DNA of 33,256 nucleotides, from positions 1-33,256 of the forward strand of contig JAGVLE010000028.1 of assembly GCA_020049895.1 (NCBI GenBank), written 5' to 3'. This document shows, piece by piece, positions 1 through 8,547 of this stretch. Made by a program: the position numbers and the translations under genes. Positions within the stretch are counted from its first letter, which is position 1, and the number at the start of each line of letters is the position of its first letter. A model generated the notes under the pieces. That model ran no database searches, was not told where the DNA came from, and was given only the letters and a program-made list of their open reading frames with translations. The DNA comes from Alphaproteobacteria bacterium (lineage in GTDB: Bacteria; Pseudomonadota; Alphaproteobacteria; UBA9655).

Positions 1-108
1 AAAGTCCTCAATGGCTTTTTCAACATAATAGGCCACAGGCCGGTGCGTTTCTTTTGAAAGAAAATCCAGCCGTTTCTGTGTTTTTTCACGCAATGAGAGA
101 GTCAACAT
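1..108 (-). CDS. Ribbon-helix-helix antitoxin, N-terminal part
   Basis: This 36-codon partial frame runs off the left edge. It starts at the ATG at 108-106, preceded by a good ribosome site (AAGGAAG). The visible protein begins MLTLSLREKTQKRLDFL and continues into a THRPVAYYVEKAIEDF-like helix. A short beta strand followed by two helices is the pattern of CopG/RelB/DinJ-type antitoxins, which dimerise through the strand to bind operator DNA. A toxin gene would be expected just beyond the edge. It diverges from traH, so the region 109-189 should hold promoters for both. The family assignment rests on the pattern of residues only. Confidence 0.6.
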   Translation of the reverse strand, partial: MLTLSLREKTQKRLDFLSKETHRPVAYYVEKAIEDF

Positions 109-189
109 GTGAGCATCTTCCTTTTGTTCATCTTAACGTTAACTATACAGAAAAATACGCAAAATGTCAAATACAGGAGCATTCTTTTT

Positions 190-1620
190 ATGGATAGAAG
201 AAAGAAAAGAGAGAGAAAATGCTTACGTTTTTGTAGTCTTATAGTAAAATGTACTGTTGTTTTTTTACTTTCAAATTCAACTGAAGCTCACGCCGGTATG
301 CATGAAAGTTTGGAGAACGCTTTTCAAAAGTTAGGTGCCTCAAACAACGTGACAGGCCCTGGTGCCAGCTACAATGATCAGGTGGGAGGGTTTTATACGG
401 CCGGCAGTGTGTTTTCCAGAAGTAAGACCGTGAATGCCAACCTCATGTCACTGAAAATGCCCCATTATCGTTCAGGATGTGGCGGAATTGATCTCTTTAT
501 GGGAGGACTCAGTTTTATCAACGCCCAGGAATTCCTCCACCTTCTTCGGAACATCGGCAGCAACGCCTCAGGCTATGCCTTTAATCTGGCCCTTGCCACC
601 ATTACCCCTCAAATCAAAAGTGTGTTGGATGATCTCTCTGCCAAAGTCCAGCAGATGACCAATCATAGCATTACCTCTTGTGAGGCTGCAGCCACGCTTG
701 TAGGAGGGGTCTGGCCGCAATCGGATGCCTCCTCCCAGCTTTTGTGCAATGCCATGAGCAAAGATCTTAGCCTTGCCACAGACTGGGCCCAAAGCCGTCA
801 ACGATGTGGAGCGGGGGGACAAAGAGAATCTACTAATGCTCAAAAATCTAATCTCTCTGGGTATAAGGACGTTTTAGGAGATGAGTTTAATCTTGCTTGG
901 AAAGCTCTCAAGAAAAATGCCTTCTTAAGCTCTGACAGCCGCCTTGCCGAATTCTTTATGACAATCTCGGGGACCATTATCTCTCGCAAAAACAGCTCCG
1001 GAAATTTGGAGATGAGAGAATTCTCTTGCAAAAGCAGCGATGGGGATCTCATCTCAGCTCTTCTCACAGGAGGACAACCTGTCCAGGTCTATCGCTGTGA
1101 TTCGATTGGGGAAGACGAATGCTTAAACCCAAGTGTATCTTCTGAGAGCCTTCCTCGAGAAAGGTCCTTGTCTTATAAGGTAGATATTCTCGTCAATGGC
1201 ATTCATCAAAACCTCCTCCAAGACAAGCCCTTGACGTCTGAACAACAAGCTTTTGTGAACTCAACGATGATCCCAATTTTAAGGATCATGGCTGTTGAGA
1301 TGGCTTTTAAGGCTGGAGGCAGCCCTCTCTCCATGAGCACTTATAAGGATGCCATTGCTCATGATATTCTCCTTCAATACTTGGATGATGTGATGGATCT
1401 GGTGTGGAGCAGCACCACCCATCTGAAGCAAGTGCAACTCAATGATAAGATGATTGAATCCTTCAGGCGTGGGATCTTGTCTGCCAGAAAAGATCTCTTT
1501 GCCAAACGGACAGCGTTATTTCAGCAGATTAGTCTCACTTTAGAAGCTATTGAGCACACTCAACAAGTTGAACGCAAACTGCAAAATCAGTTCATCTCCA
1601 GCACACGAGGTAAGGAATGA
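190..1620 (+). CDS. traH: F-type conjugative pilus assembly protein TraH
   Basis: A 476-residue protein of the TraH family, a periplasmic/outer-membrane component needed for F-type pilus assembly. The N-terminus is strongly basic (MDRRKKRERK), then has a hydrophobic stretch ending in AHA at about residue 35, a plausible signal-peptide cleavage site. The typical TraH signatures follow: a TGPGASYNDQVGGFYTAGS-like glycine-rich segment, then RSGCGGIDLFMGGLSFINA and NIGSNASGYAFNLALATITP. Several conserved cysteines (in SCEAA, LLCNAM, QRCGAGG) fit the disulfide-rich family. The frame is open from 109, but the ATG at 190 is chosen because AGGAG lies 10 bases upstream and the signal peptide follows. 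The stop overlaps the traG start (ATGA), so the two are probably translationally coupled. Confidence 0.93.
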   Translation: MDRRKKRERKCLRFCSLIVKCTVVFLLSNSTEAHAGMHESLENAFQKLGASNNVTGPGASYNDQVGGFYTAGSVFSRSKTVNANLMSLKMPHYRSGCGGIDLFMGGLSFINAQEFLHLLRNIGSNASGYAFNLALATITPQIKSVLDDLSAKVQQMTNHSITSCEAAATLVGGVWPQSDASSQLLCNAMSKDLSLATDWAQSRQRCGAGGQRESTNAQKSNLSGYKDVLGDEFNLAWKALKKNAFLSSDSRLAEFFMTISGTIISRKNSSGNLEMREFSCKSSDGDLISALLTGGQPVQVYRCDSIGEDECLNPSVSSESLPRERSLSYKVDILVNGIHQNLLQDKPLTSEQQAFVNSTMIPILRIMAVEMAFKAGGSPLSMSTYKDAIAHDILLQYLDDVMDLVWSSTTHLKQVQLNDKMIESFRRGILSARKDLFAKRTALFQQISLTLEAIEHTQQVERKLQNQFISSTRGKE

Positions 1621-4415
1621 ATTACGTCATTACAACATATGGCGGCGGGGAACTCTTCTTTCTGGTCTTTAATGGCATTGCATCTCTCTTTAACGAAGCG
1701 AATGGAGGCATTCTGGGTCCCCTTATTCATTTAGGGGTTTTGATTGGATCTGTTTATGTAACGGTCTTAATGCTCTTCCGAAATCAACTTGTTGAAGGGA
1801 TTCGTTGGTTGCTCTGGGTGATTGTGGTCACAAACCTGTTGTTCCTGCCAAAGACACGGATCCATATCTATGATCCTCTCAACAACACCCATCGAGATGT
1901 AGCCAATGTTCCTCTTACCTTAGGCCTTTTTGCAAGTCTTACAAGCCAGATTGGACAGAACATTACGGAGCAATTGGAAGCAGTCTTTAGCCTTCCAGAC
2001 TACATGCCTTATCATAAAACAGGGACGGTATTTGCATCTTCTCTCATGAGCCAACTGGGAAAGTTCCGGATTGTGGATCCTGTCTTTAAAGGCAACATGG
2101 AGCGGTTCGTCAATCAGTGTGTGGTCTATGATGCCATGATTGGACACAAGTATACCCTCAAAGATCTTCAAAATAGTCTAAACATTTGGGAATTGGTGAT
2201 GCAGAACGCTTCTTCTGTGTTGGGATTTTTGTATAAAGAAGGCGGGACTCCTGGAACCACCCTCTCCTGCCGAGAAGGAGCCAAAAAACTCAACACCTTA
2301 TGGTCTGCAGAGATTCAGAGAGCGACAGCCCTTTATGGAACCCGAGTTCAATTGCGCGACCTCAATGAATCTGCCTTTAACACAGAACTCTTAGGCAGTG
2401 CCCGGTTATTATTGGGCGCAACAGCATGGGCGGATTCTGCGCAAAACCTTCTACGACAAGAAATGATGATTCACGCCATTGAAGACGGAGCAAATAACAA
2501 ACTCTCAGAATTGGGAAGTGCCTCCTCTTATGCTGCTACAAAGGCGCTCCTTCAACAGAGGTCTGCTTATGCCATTGCGGGAGAGATTGCTGCTCGTACG
2601 CTTCCCTTATTCAAGAATGTCATTGAAGCTCTGAGCTACGCGCTCTTTATCTTTATTGTTGTTCTGGCCTTGATGCCGAACGGCCATCGGGTTCTCTTAA
2701 CGTATGGGGGCATTCTTGTCTGGACGCAACTCTGGGCTCCTTTGTATGCGGTTTTGAATTTGATTATGACCCTCTATGGGAGATCTGAGACCTTAGCGCA
2801 AGGTGCTCAACAAGGTCTTACCCTTTTAAACTCAAGCGCTATTATCAATGCGAATGCCGACATGAAAACTCTTGCTGCATGGCTGTCTGTCAGTATTCCG
2901 TTTATCTCTTATGGAATCCTCCGGCAAGGGGCTGCCGCCTTTGTAGGACTTGCGCAACATTTAGGCTCGGCAATGCAATCAGCTGCAAGTGGGGCTGCGG
3001 CTGAAACTGTTTCTGGGAATATCAGCTTAGGCAATGTGAGCATGGGAACGACAGCTTATCAAAACACCTCTGCCTTTCAGCATGCGACCAGCCCTGGGTA
3101 CAGTGACGCTGAATTCAAGATGATGAGTGGGACGGGAGTTGAACAAGCGACTTTTGCAGACGGAACACAAGCCTTTAGTGATATAGCTCTCTCTCGCCTC
3201 AGCGTTCAAATCATGGGTACAGAAAATACCAGCTTTGCTCAACAAGAAAGTCTCAATCAAGCCCGCAGTGTAGCCCAGTCCAAAAGCCTAGCATCAAGTG
3301 AGGCGATGGAATCGACCATTCAGCACTCAACAACACTTTTAGAACATATGGGAAAAACCCAGCACGTCAGCACAGATCAAAGTTCAACCCTCACATCTTC
3401 AGAATCCCAAAGCCTGCAGAACTTTAAGACCTATGTGGAAGATATTCGCCAAAGTACGGGGCTCACGGAAAGCCAAGCGGTTGAAGCTGCCATTGCAGCC
3501 CATGCAGGACCTAACATGGCAATGGGAGGGTTTGGAGTGAGTGGACGGTTTTCAAGTGGAGCGAACCGTCAGCAAGCCGTTGATTCTGCCCATAGCATAT
3601 CAGCTCAAACGGGTTACCATGAGAGTCTCGATAAGGTTCTTTCGGCAGCGCAACATCTTTCTGAAGGATCTCAAGATACTAAAGGAAGCGATTTAGCCAA
3701 CTCTGCTCTGACAAGCCTTAACAAAGCCAAAAGCTTGCGAGAAGAGTTTAATGTGGCCCAAAGCCAGGTTGACACACTCTCTCAAGAACTGTCTCAAAGC
3801 AAAAGCAAGGGATTCAGCATTACAAAAGATTTGACTCAAGACGTCCTAGACTTTATTGCAACGCAGCCCATCAATCCAGGACCTCAAGGAAGTGGAGGAG
3901 CGATAGGGTATGAGGGAGCCCGTAAAATCCTTGAAAGTACAAACGAAGAGAGATCCTTTTACCTGCATCAGTTCCAGGAACAGAATCCTCAGTATTCTCT
4001 GAAAGGTGTAGATGGACAGGAATTTAACAAGGCTGCTCATTTATTTGATACATCAAAAATGATGCAAGATGTGGAAGCTTATCATATGGATCAAAAATCA
4101 GACCTTCTACAAAAAGCTAATAAATACAATCTTGATTTCACACACCCTCTTCCCCACGGGCATTCTTATGACCCTCTTACCAGCAAAGGGCTTCTTCAAA
4201 CAGGAATAGACACTAAAATCTCTCAAGAACGAGACATCCTTGGAAAGAAAGAGAAAGCTTTAGAAAGCGCTCACGCAAATTCTCAAGACAAAAACATGAC
4301 AGCTGCCGTTCTCAAAAATGCAGGAACGTCTCTTGCTAAGGGAACAAAACAACTAGAAAAATCCTTATCTTCCGATAAAGAAGCCTCAATCTTTGTCCCA
4401 CCTCTAACGCCATAA
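1617..4415 (+). CDS. traG: F-type conjugal transfer protein TraG
   Basis: A 932-residue TraG-like inner-membrane protein for pilus assembly and mating-pair stabilisation. The N-terminal third matches the TraG_N pattern, with membrane segments near residues 25-75 and about 335-430 (ALFIFIVVLALMPNGHRVLL, then a WTQLWAPLYAVLNLI segment). The C-terminal half is a long, soluble Gln/Ser/Ala-rich region with coiled-coil character, as expected for the periplasmic part that in F stabilises mating pairs and takes part in entry exclusion. It overlaps traH by four bases and is followed 20 bases later by traD, giving the standard order traH-traG-traD, with traS and traT absent. Length is close to F TraG (about 940). 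Confidence 0.93.
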   Translation: MNYVITTYGGGELFFLVFNGIASLFNEANGGILGPLIHLGVLIGSVYVTVLMLFRNQLVEGIRWLLWVIVVTNLLFLPKTRIHIYDPLNNTHRDVANVPLTLGLFASLTSQIGQNITEQLEAVFSLPDYMPYHKTGTVFASSLMSQLGKFRIVDPVFKGNMERFVNQCVVYDAMIGHKYTLKDLQNSLNIWELVMQNASSVLGFLYKEGGTPGTTLSCREGAKKLNTLWSAEIQRATALYGTRVQLRDLNESAFNTELLGSARLLLGATAWADSAQNLLRQEMMIHAIEDGANNKLSELGSASSYAATKALLQQRSAYAIAGEIAARTLPLFKNVIEALSYALFIFIVVLALMPNGHRVLLTYGGILVWTQLWAPLYAVLNLIMTLYGRSETLAQGAQQGLTLLNSSAIINANADMKTLAAWLSVSIPFISYGILRQGAAAFVGLAQHLGSAMQSAASGAAAETVSGNISLGNVSMGTTAYQNTSAFQHATSPGYSDAEFKMMSGTGVEQATFADGTQAFSDIALSRLSVQIMGTENTSFAQQESLNQARSVAQSKSLASSEAMESTIQHSTTLLEHMGKTQHVSTDQSSTLTSSESQSLQNFKTYVEDIRQSTGLTESQAVEAAIAAHAGPNMAMGGFGVSGRFSSGANRQQAVDSAHSISAQTGYHESLDKVLSAAQHLSEGSQDTKGSDLANSALTSLNKAKSLREEFNVAQSQVDTLSQELSQSKSKGFSITKDLTQDVLDFIATQPINPGPQGSGGAIGYEGARKILESTNEERSFYLHQFQEQNPQYSLKGVDGQEFNKAAHLFDTSKMMQDVEAYHMDQKSDLLQKANKYNLDFTHPLPHGHSYDPLTSKGLLQTGIDTKISQERDILGKKEKALESAHANSQDKNMTAAVLKNAGTSLAKGTKQLEKSLSSDKEASIFVPPLTP

Positions 4416-4435
4416 TGCGGGCAGGAACGTTATAG

Positions 4436-6094
4436 ATGCCTTTCTTAAAAACAATCACCCAAGGTGGCCAGGTTCATCTTCACCAGATTCGAATGCTCAA
4501 GCAAGTGCTGATGGCAGGGGTTTTCTTTTCCCTCTTTGTGTCTGGAGCCATCTTTATCTGGAAATGTTCCATCATCCCAAAGGCTGCATGGAAAATAGCT
4601 TATGAAGCTCAAGTTGCAAAAGTCGTTCTGGCGATGTCTCCCTCCCCATTTCCTGCACGAGGAAAATACATCAATCATCTCCAAAATCCGTTGCGAAAGA
4701 TTATTCTTAAGCGGATGGAAAATACAGTGAAGCATGCAGGGATTGAGAGCACTTATTGGGGAATGGCCTGTTTTTTTAGCATTATGATGGCTTGGTATGC
4801 CTTAGGATATGTGCAAAAGCAAAAACAGCACCAGCGTGGGAATACAATGGTGTCTTGGAAGCAGCTGCGATTCATTCTTAAGAGGCGCCGCGAGGCTTCA
4901 GACCTTAAACTCAGGAAGCTTCCCCTTGTAAAAGACAAAGAAACCTCCCACATCCTGATTACAGGCACTACAGGATCTGGAAAAACCAATACCTTCCATC
5001 ATCTTCTTCCCCAAATCCGCGCCCGTAATGACAGAGCCATTATCATTGATCTCACAGGGGATTATGTGTCTCAGTATTATGATCCAACAACGGATGTCCT
5101 GCTAAACCCTTTGGATCAACGCTCACACTCCTGGCATCCCTGGGCGGATTGCCTTGTAGAATCTCACTATGACGTTTTAGCCAATGCCCTGATTCAACCG
5201 AAAGGTCATAGCTATAGTGACCCCTTTTGGGATAATGCCAGTCGAGCCGTCTTAAAGGCAGGGTTGCGAAAGTTCGCGCAAGCAGGGTATCAGGATGTGG
5301 ACGATCTCTATCACTTTTTTATGACAGCAACGGATCAGCAGTTTTGCCAGTTCTTTAAAGGAACAGAAGCGGCTACCTACGCATCTTTACACAACGATAA
5401 GACAACCAGCTCAATCCGGAGTGTTCTGAATTCCCATATTGAAGGCCTCGCACATTTAAAAACAGCAGAAAATCCATCTGACGCTTTCTCCTTACGCCAA
5501 TGGGTGGATCAAACAGAATCGAAAGGATGGCTTTTTATCACAGCGAAAGCCGATCAACGCAAAACACTCATCCCTTTGATTTCCATGTGGATTGAGATCC
5601 TGACGAATGCCTTAATGACTCTTCCTCCAGATCATAAACTACGACTATGGTTTGTAATCGATGAATTGCCAGCCTTGCAAAGACTTCCATCCCTGCAGTA
5701 CGGATTAGCAGAAGCGCGTAAATATGGAGGATGCTTCTTGGTTGGATTTCAGAGCAAGCCTCAACTGGAAGAGATCTACGGCCGCAATGGCGCAGAAGCC
5801 ATGTTGGACCTCTTCAACACAAAGATTTTCTTCCGGTGTACCGAACCCTCTACGCAAGTGTGGATTTCAAAAGTGCTCGGGGAGAGGGAAGAAAAAGAGC
5901 CTACAGAAAATATCTCCTACGGCGCCCATAGCATGCGAGATGGGGTCTCGTTAAGCTTGCATGCTCATCAAACACCGCTTGTGTTGCCAACAGAATTGGC
6001 TTTGTTGCGGGATTTAGAATGTTACCTCAAATATCCTGGGAAGTATCCATGTGCGAAGATGAGGATGAGATACCAGGCTTCATCTTTGAGGTAA
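4436..6094 (+). CDS. traD: Type IV coupling protein TraD (VirD4 family ATPase)
   Basis: A 552-residue coupling ATPase that links the relaxosome to the type IV secretion channel at the inner membrane. Two membrane segments lie near residues 22-45 and 103-122. A Walker A motif (GTTGSGKT) is at about 177-184, and a Walker B-like segment (LWFVIDELPAL) at about 404, followed by the arginine-rich AEARKYGGCFLVGFQSKPQL stretch typical of TraD/TraG-type couplers. It is much shorter than F TraD (717) and lacks the acidic C-terminal tail that in F contacts TraM. That is sensible here because the relaxase is Ti-type rather than F TraI. Its last 68 bases overlap the convergent gene ending at 6027. Confidence 0.93.
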   Translation: MPFLKTITQGGQVHLHQIRMLKQVLMAGVFFSLFVSGAIFIWKCSIIPKAAWKIAYEAQVAKVVLAMSPSPFPARGKYINHLQNPLRKIILKRMENTVKHAGIESTYWGMACFFSIMMAWYALGYVQKQKQHQRGNTMVSWKQLRFILKRRREASDLKLRKLPLVKDKETSHILITGTTGSGKTNTFHHLLPQIRARNDRAIIIDLTGDYVSQYYDPTTDVLLNPLDQRSHSWHPWADCLVESHYDVLANALIQPKGHSYSDPFWDNASRAVLKAGLRKFAQAGYQDVDDLYHFFMTATDQQFCQFFKGTEAATYASLHNDKTTSSIRSVLNSHIEGLAHLKTAENPSDAFSLRQWVDQTESKGWLFITAKADQRKTLIPLISMWIEILTNALMTLPPDHKLRLWFVIDELPALQRLPSLQYGLAEARKYGGCFLVGFQSKPQLEEIYGRNGAEAMLDLFNTKIFFRCTEPSTQVWISKVLGEREEKEPTENISYGAHSMRDGVSLSLHAHQTPLVLPTELALLRDLECYLKYPGKYPCAKMRMRYQASSLR

Positions 6095-6689
6095 GATATT
6101 CACAAAATTCTTTAAAAGAATCTTCTATATCGTGAATTTTCGGTAGCCTGTAATATTTGATTTTTTCACCATATGATTCTGGAACCTGCCATATCTCATG
6201 GACGTGAATGCCAGGAAGCTCGCCCCATTTTGATTTTACACGGCCATCTCTTGTTACAAGCCCAGCATGAGTACAGTGTCTTTCCTTGTCACAATATATA
6301 ATAAGTGCATTTTCGTGCGCTGAGTCTTCTTCTAAAATTTTTTTGCTCAGCAACCAGGTAAGAAACCAAGGACTCGCTTGGTAAGGACAGGTTTTATTTT
6401 TCTTTAAGCGAACAGGAGTATGACTATCTGAATAAGATTTAGCTATTGCTTCATAGCTGATAGAATTATCAAGACCTAAAGCCCAAGAGATACAATTGGC
6501 TGGCTTGTCATAAGGTTCAGGATCTGACTGTAGTATCTCTGAAATTTTTTGTGACGTTTCTTTATCAACTCTCCGCTTTTCTTCCAAACTGCGGCACCTT
6601 TTTTGTTCTTGTGCAGAGAGCATGTTTGTTAAGGATTTTCTTGTTTTTGTTTGTTCTTCTGTACAATTTATCTGCATTCCAATCCCCAT
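6027..6689 (-). CDS. Putative papain-like/NlpC-P60-like cargo protein
   Basis: A 220-residue protein without a signal peptide. The first 60 residues are charged and helical. Then come NCISWALGL with a Cys near residue 66, CTHAGLV with a His near 141, and a run containing SKWGELPGIHVHEIWQVPESYG ending KIKYYR. A Cys in an NC..WALG context, a His in HAG and the SKWG..P.HE..VP.YG ending recall small papain-fold/NlpC-like domains that occur as stand-alone proteins and as toxin tips. This is motif reading only; the catalytic role is inferred. The C-terminus is serine-rich (GISSSSSHMD) and is encoded antisense to the end of traD, which suggests that the natural stop was lost when the gene landed here. 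A second possible start is Met5 (6677). Confidence 0.55.
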   Translation of the reverse strand: MGIGMQINCTEEQTKTRKSLTNMLSAQEQKRCRSLEEKRRVDKETSQKISEILQSDPEPYDKPANCISWALGLDNSISYEAIAKSYSDSHTPVRLKKNKTCPYQASPWFLTWLLSKKILEEDSAHENALIIYCDKERHCTHAGLVTRDGRVKSKWGELPGIHVHEIWQVPESYGEKIKYYRLPKIHDIEDSFKEFCEYLTSKMKPGISSSSSHMDTSQDI

Positions 6690-6758
6690 TCATCTTTTTT
6701 TAATTTCAAAAAATTCGTATGTACTGCTTCCCATCCTGCCATTCTGGATGATAGAGCC

Positions 6759-7196
6759 TCATCTTTTTTCTTCTTCTATTAATGGTTTAATCCATTGATG
6801 TAATGAACTTAATGTTGGAAAAATAGGAAATTTATTATCTTTTTGAGGGTTTTGTTGCAATGTTGCCTCTTCCCAATGTTCACATGAACGTCTCGGATGG
6901 GTAAATAAATACGAATCCCATATTGTTTCGGCGGTGTGAAACTGACTAGATGCAAATTGTTTCCATGTCTCTCTTAATTCTCTTTCTTCTTTTATATCAA
7001 TCACTTCAATGCGAGAAAAAGCATTGGAAGTATTTCCTTTCCATGCTTTTTCCATAATTTCTTTCGCCTGTACATCGGATATGGGGGCACTATAGCCAAA
7101 AATTGTTAGTAAATAACCATTATCTAAGGATCTTTCAAAAGTTTTCCATTGATTGCGGATAAAATCCTCATTGTGGTAATTTTTGTTTTTCTTTAT
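6759..7196 (-). pseudogene. C-terminal remnant of a SIR2-like/defence-type protein
   Basis: An open frame of about 145 codons with no ordinary start in its first third; the first ATG is at 7055, yet clearly protein-like sequence continues upstream (NYHNEDFIRNQWKTFERSL, then LTIFGYSAPISDVQAKEIM). Later it reads FSRIEVIDIKEERELRETW and FTHPRRSCEHWEE. The FGYSAP..D and HPRRSCE..W features are ones I associate with the C-terminal half of large proteins often annotated as hypothetical or SIR2-like; this is recollection, not a search. The frame is stopped by TAA at 7197-7199 and overlaps the 3' end of the neighbouring protease gene in another frame. The N-terminal portion is therefore probably deleted and the gene broken. 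Confidence 0.55.
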
Positions 7197-7887
7197 TTAA
7201 TACACAAGAATAACTATCGAAGTGACCAAAATCTATTCCCAGTATTTTCATGAAGGGAAATTCGTTGTTTATTACGATGCTGGTATTTCCAGGCCTAGGA
7301 GTTCCTGGCAAGGCATATACAATTGCTAGTGAACCGCTGTATCCGTTTCGTGACCTCATTTCGACAACAAAAGCCTCCATGTCTAAGCCGCTTGGATGCT
7401 TTACTGGCTCTCTCGGCATTATCGAAATATGCCCGAATCTTATTGAAGGAAGGTTTTGCTCCTTACCACTATGTAGGGAAAATCTTCCAATCAAACATAC
7501 GTCGTCTCCACACCCAATATTATTTTGCGTTATAAATTCTTCAGTAAGAAATTTTTCTAGAGTGAGAGCTTTTACCTTATGATTCTCTGTGATATCTATT
7601 GGAACAACTGCTACATCATCAAGATCTGTATGCCGTACGAGATCTTGGGCGGCAATTGGAATCACTTTGTATTTCTCATTATTATTAATTCTCGCAAAAG
7701 AACATTTGTTTAATACATGAAAACAACTAACAAGATAAAAATGATGTAAGTTTGAATTGTTTGTATGCGAAATTTTTACTAAAAAACCACATCCCCCCTC
7801 TGTATGATTCTCTCCAGCTTGTGCAGCCTCTTCAGTCGGATATAAAAAAATGATTGAATCACAAAACTCATCGGGAATTCGGGGCAT
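7168..7887 (-). CDS. Trypsin-like serine peptidase domain protein
   Basis: A 239-residue protein with the order of a chymotrypsin-fold protease triad: His in YLVSCFHVLNK (near residue 57), Asp in TDLDDVAVVPI (near 93), and Ser in GYSGSLAIV (near 187), the last close to the G.SGS/GNSGG nucleophile motif. There is no signal peptide, so it should act inside the cell. ATG 7887 has AAGGAAA 7 bases upstream. Cytosolic trypsin-like domains of this size are common in bacterial defence and other conflict islands, and it lies next to a broken SIR2-like gene. The substrate is unknown. The 3' end overlaps the remnant at 6759-7196 by 29 bases. Confidence 0.65.
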   Translation of the reverse strand: MPRIPDEFCDSIIFLYPTEEAAQAGENHTEGGCGFLVKISHTNNSNLHHFYLVSCFHVLNKCSFARINNNEKYKVIPIAAQDLVRHTDLDDVAVVPIDITENHKVKALTLEKFLTEEFITQNNIGCGDDVCLIGRFSLHSGKEQNLPSIRFGHISIMPREPVKHPSGLDMEAFVVEMRSRNGYSGSLAIVYALPGTPRPGNTSIVINNEFPFMKILGIDFGHFDSYSCVLNKEKQKLPQ

Positions 7888-7946
7888 TGTATTTCCTTTA
7901 GAAGATTCCGATTATATACAATCTAACGGATGAGACAAGAATGGCT

Positions 7947-8100
7947 TTACAAGTCTACATCCTTCTCTTTTTCATGAATTTGTTCTAGCTGGTTTAAGTG
8001 CTTCTCGGCTTCCTTCATAAGCCGCGGATCATGCTCTTGAAGAGTCTGGAAGGTTGTCATATTTTTCTCCAAAATGGGTATGGAGTTGTTGTTTCCAAAG
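7947..8100 (-). pseudogene. Relic of a TraA relaxase C-terminus
   Basis: The minus-strand frame ending at 7947 reads LFGNNNSIPILEKNMTTFQ, then LQEHDPRLMKEAEKHL and ends KEKDVDL. The C-terminus of the complete relaxase at 17600 contains FVGNNNLAEI, LEKHTDIFQELKEHNQQLVK and ends GRGLDF. The shared order LEK-x3-FQ-x-L-x-EH-x3-L-x-KE is too long to be chance in my judgement. No relaxase body precedes it, so it is a leftover 3' end, probably of a second related element or of a duplication of this one. Confidence 0.6.
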
Positions 8101-8180
8101 AGAACGTTGCTTCCCGCTTCCAACTGTTTTGAAAAAATGTTTCGTAAAGGAATAAAAAAACATACCGTAATAAACACGGA

Positions 8181-8209
8181 TTGTTTGTAAAAATAGCCTG
8201 TGATATCAA
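8181..8209 (+). promoter_or_regulatory. Candidate promoter for lasso precursor 1
   Basis: TTGTTT and TATCAA are separated by 17 bases, about 40 bases before the start of precursor 1. Each is only a partial match to the sigma-70 boxes. A near-palindromic TTGATCAGAAGTGGTCAATA at about 8216-8235 follows and could be an operator. Weak evidence. Confidence 0.25.
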
Positions 8210-8251
8210 TAGAGATTGATCAGAAGTGGTCAATAAAGAAAGGAGAAAACA

Positions 8252-8410
8252 ATGAAAAAAATTCAAAGCAACCCCATGAAACATAAAAAATCAAAACCTC
8301 CTGTTAATTTAGGAAGTGCGATTGAAGCAAAAGCATCCTCCTTAACTCAAGGAATGCGAATTGGAGCAAAATCTGAAGGGTATCCCTTAAATTATTATCC
8401 AGGGAAATAA
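8252..8410 (+). CDS. Lasso peptide precursor 1 (Glu9 ring)
   Basis: A 52-residue gene with a strong ribosome site (AAAGGAG) 6-7 bases before ATG. The leader is basic (MKKIQSNPMKHKKSK) and ends ASSLTQ. The predicted core is GMRIGAKSEGYPLNYYPGK: Gly1, and Glu9 as the acceptor for the isopeptide ring, leaving a ten-residue tail with bulky Tyr/Leu residues that could act as plugs. Thr at -2 of the leader is the feature recognised by lasso B proteases. Its SLTQG junction is identical to that of precursor 2 beside the B and C genes, 3.3 kb away. It has its own terminator and is separated from B/C by an AAA+ ATPase gene. The ring size would be nine, against eight for the other five. Confidence 0.85.
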   Translation: MKKIQSNPMKHKKSKPPVNLGSAIEAKASSLTQGMRIGAKSEGYPLNYYPGK

Positions 8411-8422
8411 ATAGGTTAGTCT

Positions 8423-8475
8423 AGAGTATCTATTGGAACCCACTACAAAAAATCTTTCCAATAGATACTCTTTTT
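8423..8475 (+). terminator. Intrinsic terminator after lasso precursor 1
   Basis: A perfect 15-bp inverted repeat (AGAGTATCTATTGGA with TCCAATAGATACTCT) encloses a 19-base loop and is followed by five T residues. It lies 12 bases after the stop of precursor 1, so this precursor is probably made as its own short, abundant transcript. Confidence 0.85.
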
Positions 8476-8547
8476 AGAAAATCAGAATACCTACTCTTCT
8501 AAGATTCTCCAGTACGGTCAGAATAATCGATTCATCCAGGAACTAAG

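Noticed and set aside
109-189. GTG start for traH at 109
   Set aside because: ATG 190 has AGGAG at the right distance and leads straight into the signal peptide; the extra residues would bury it and overlap the divergent antitoxin promoter.
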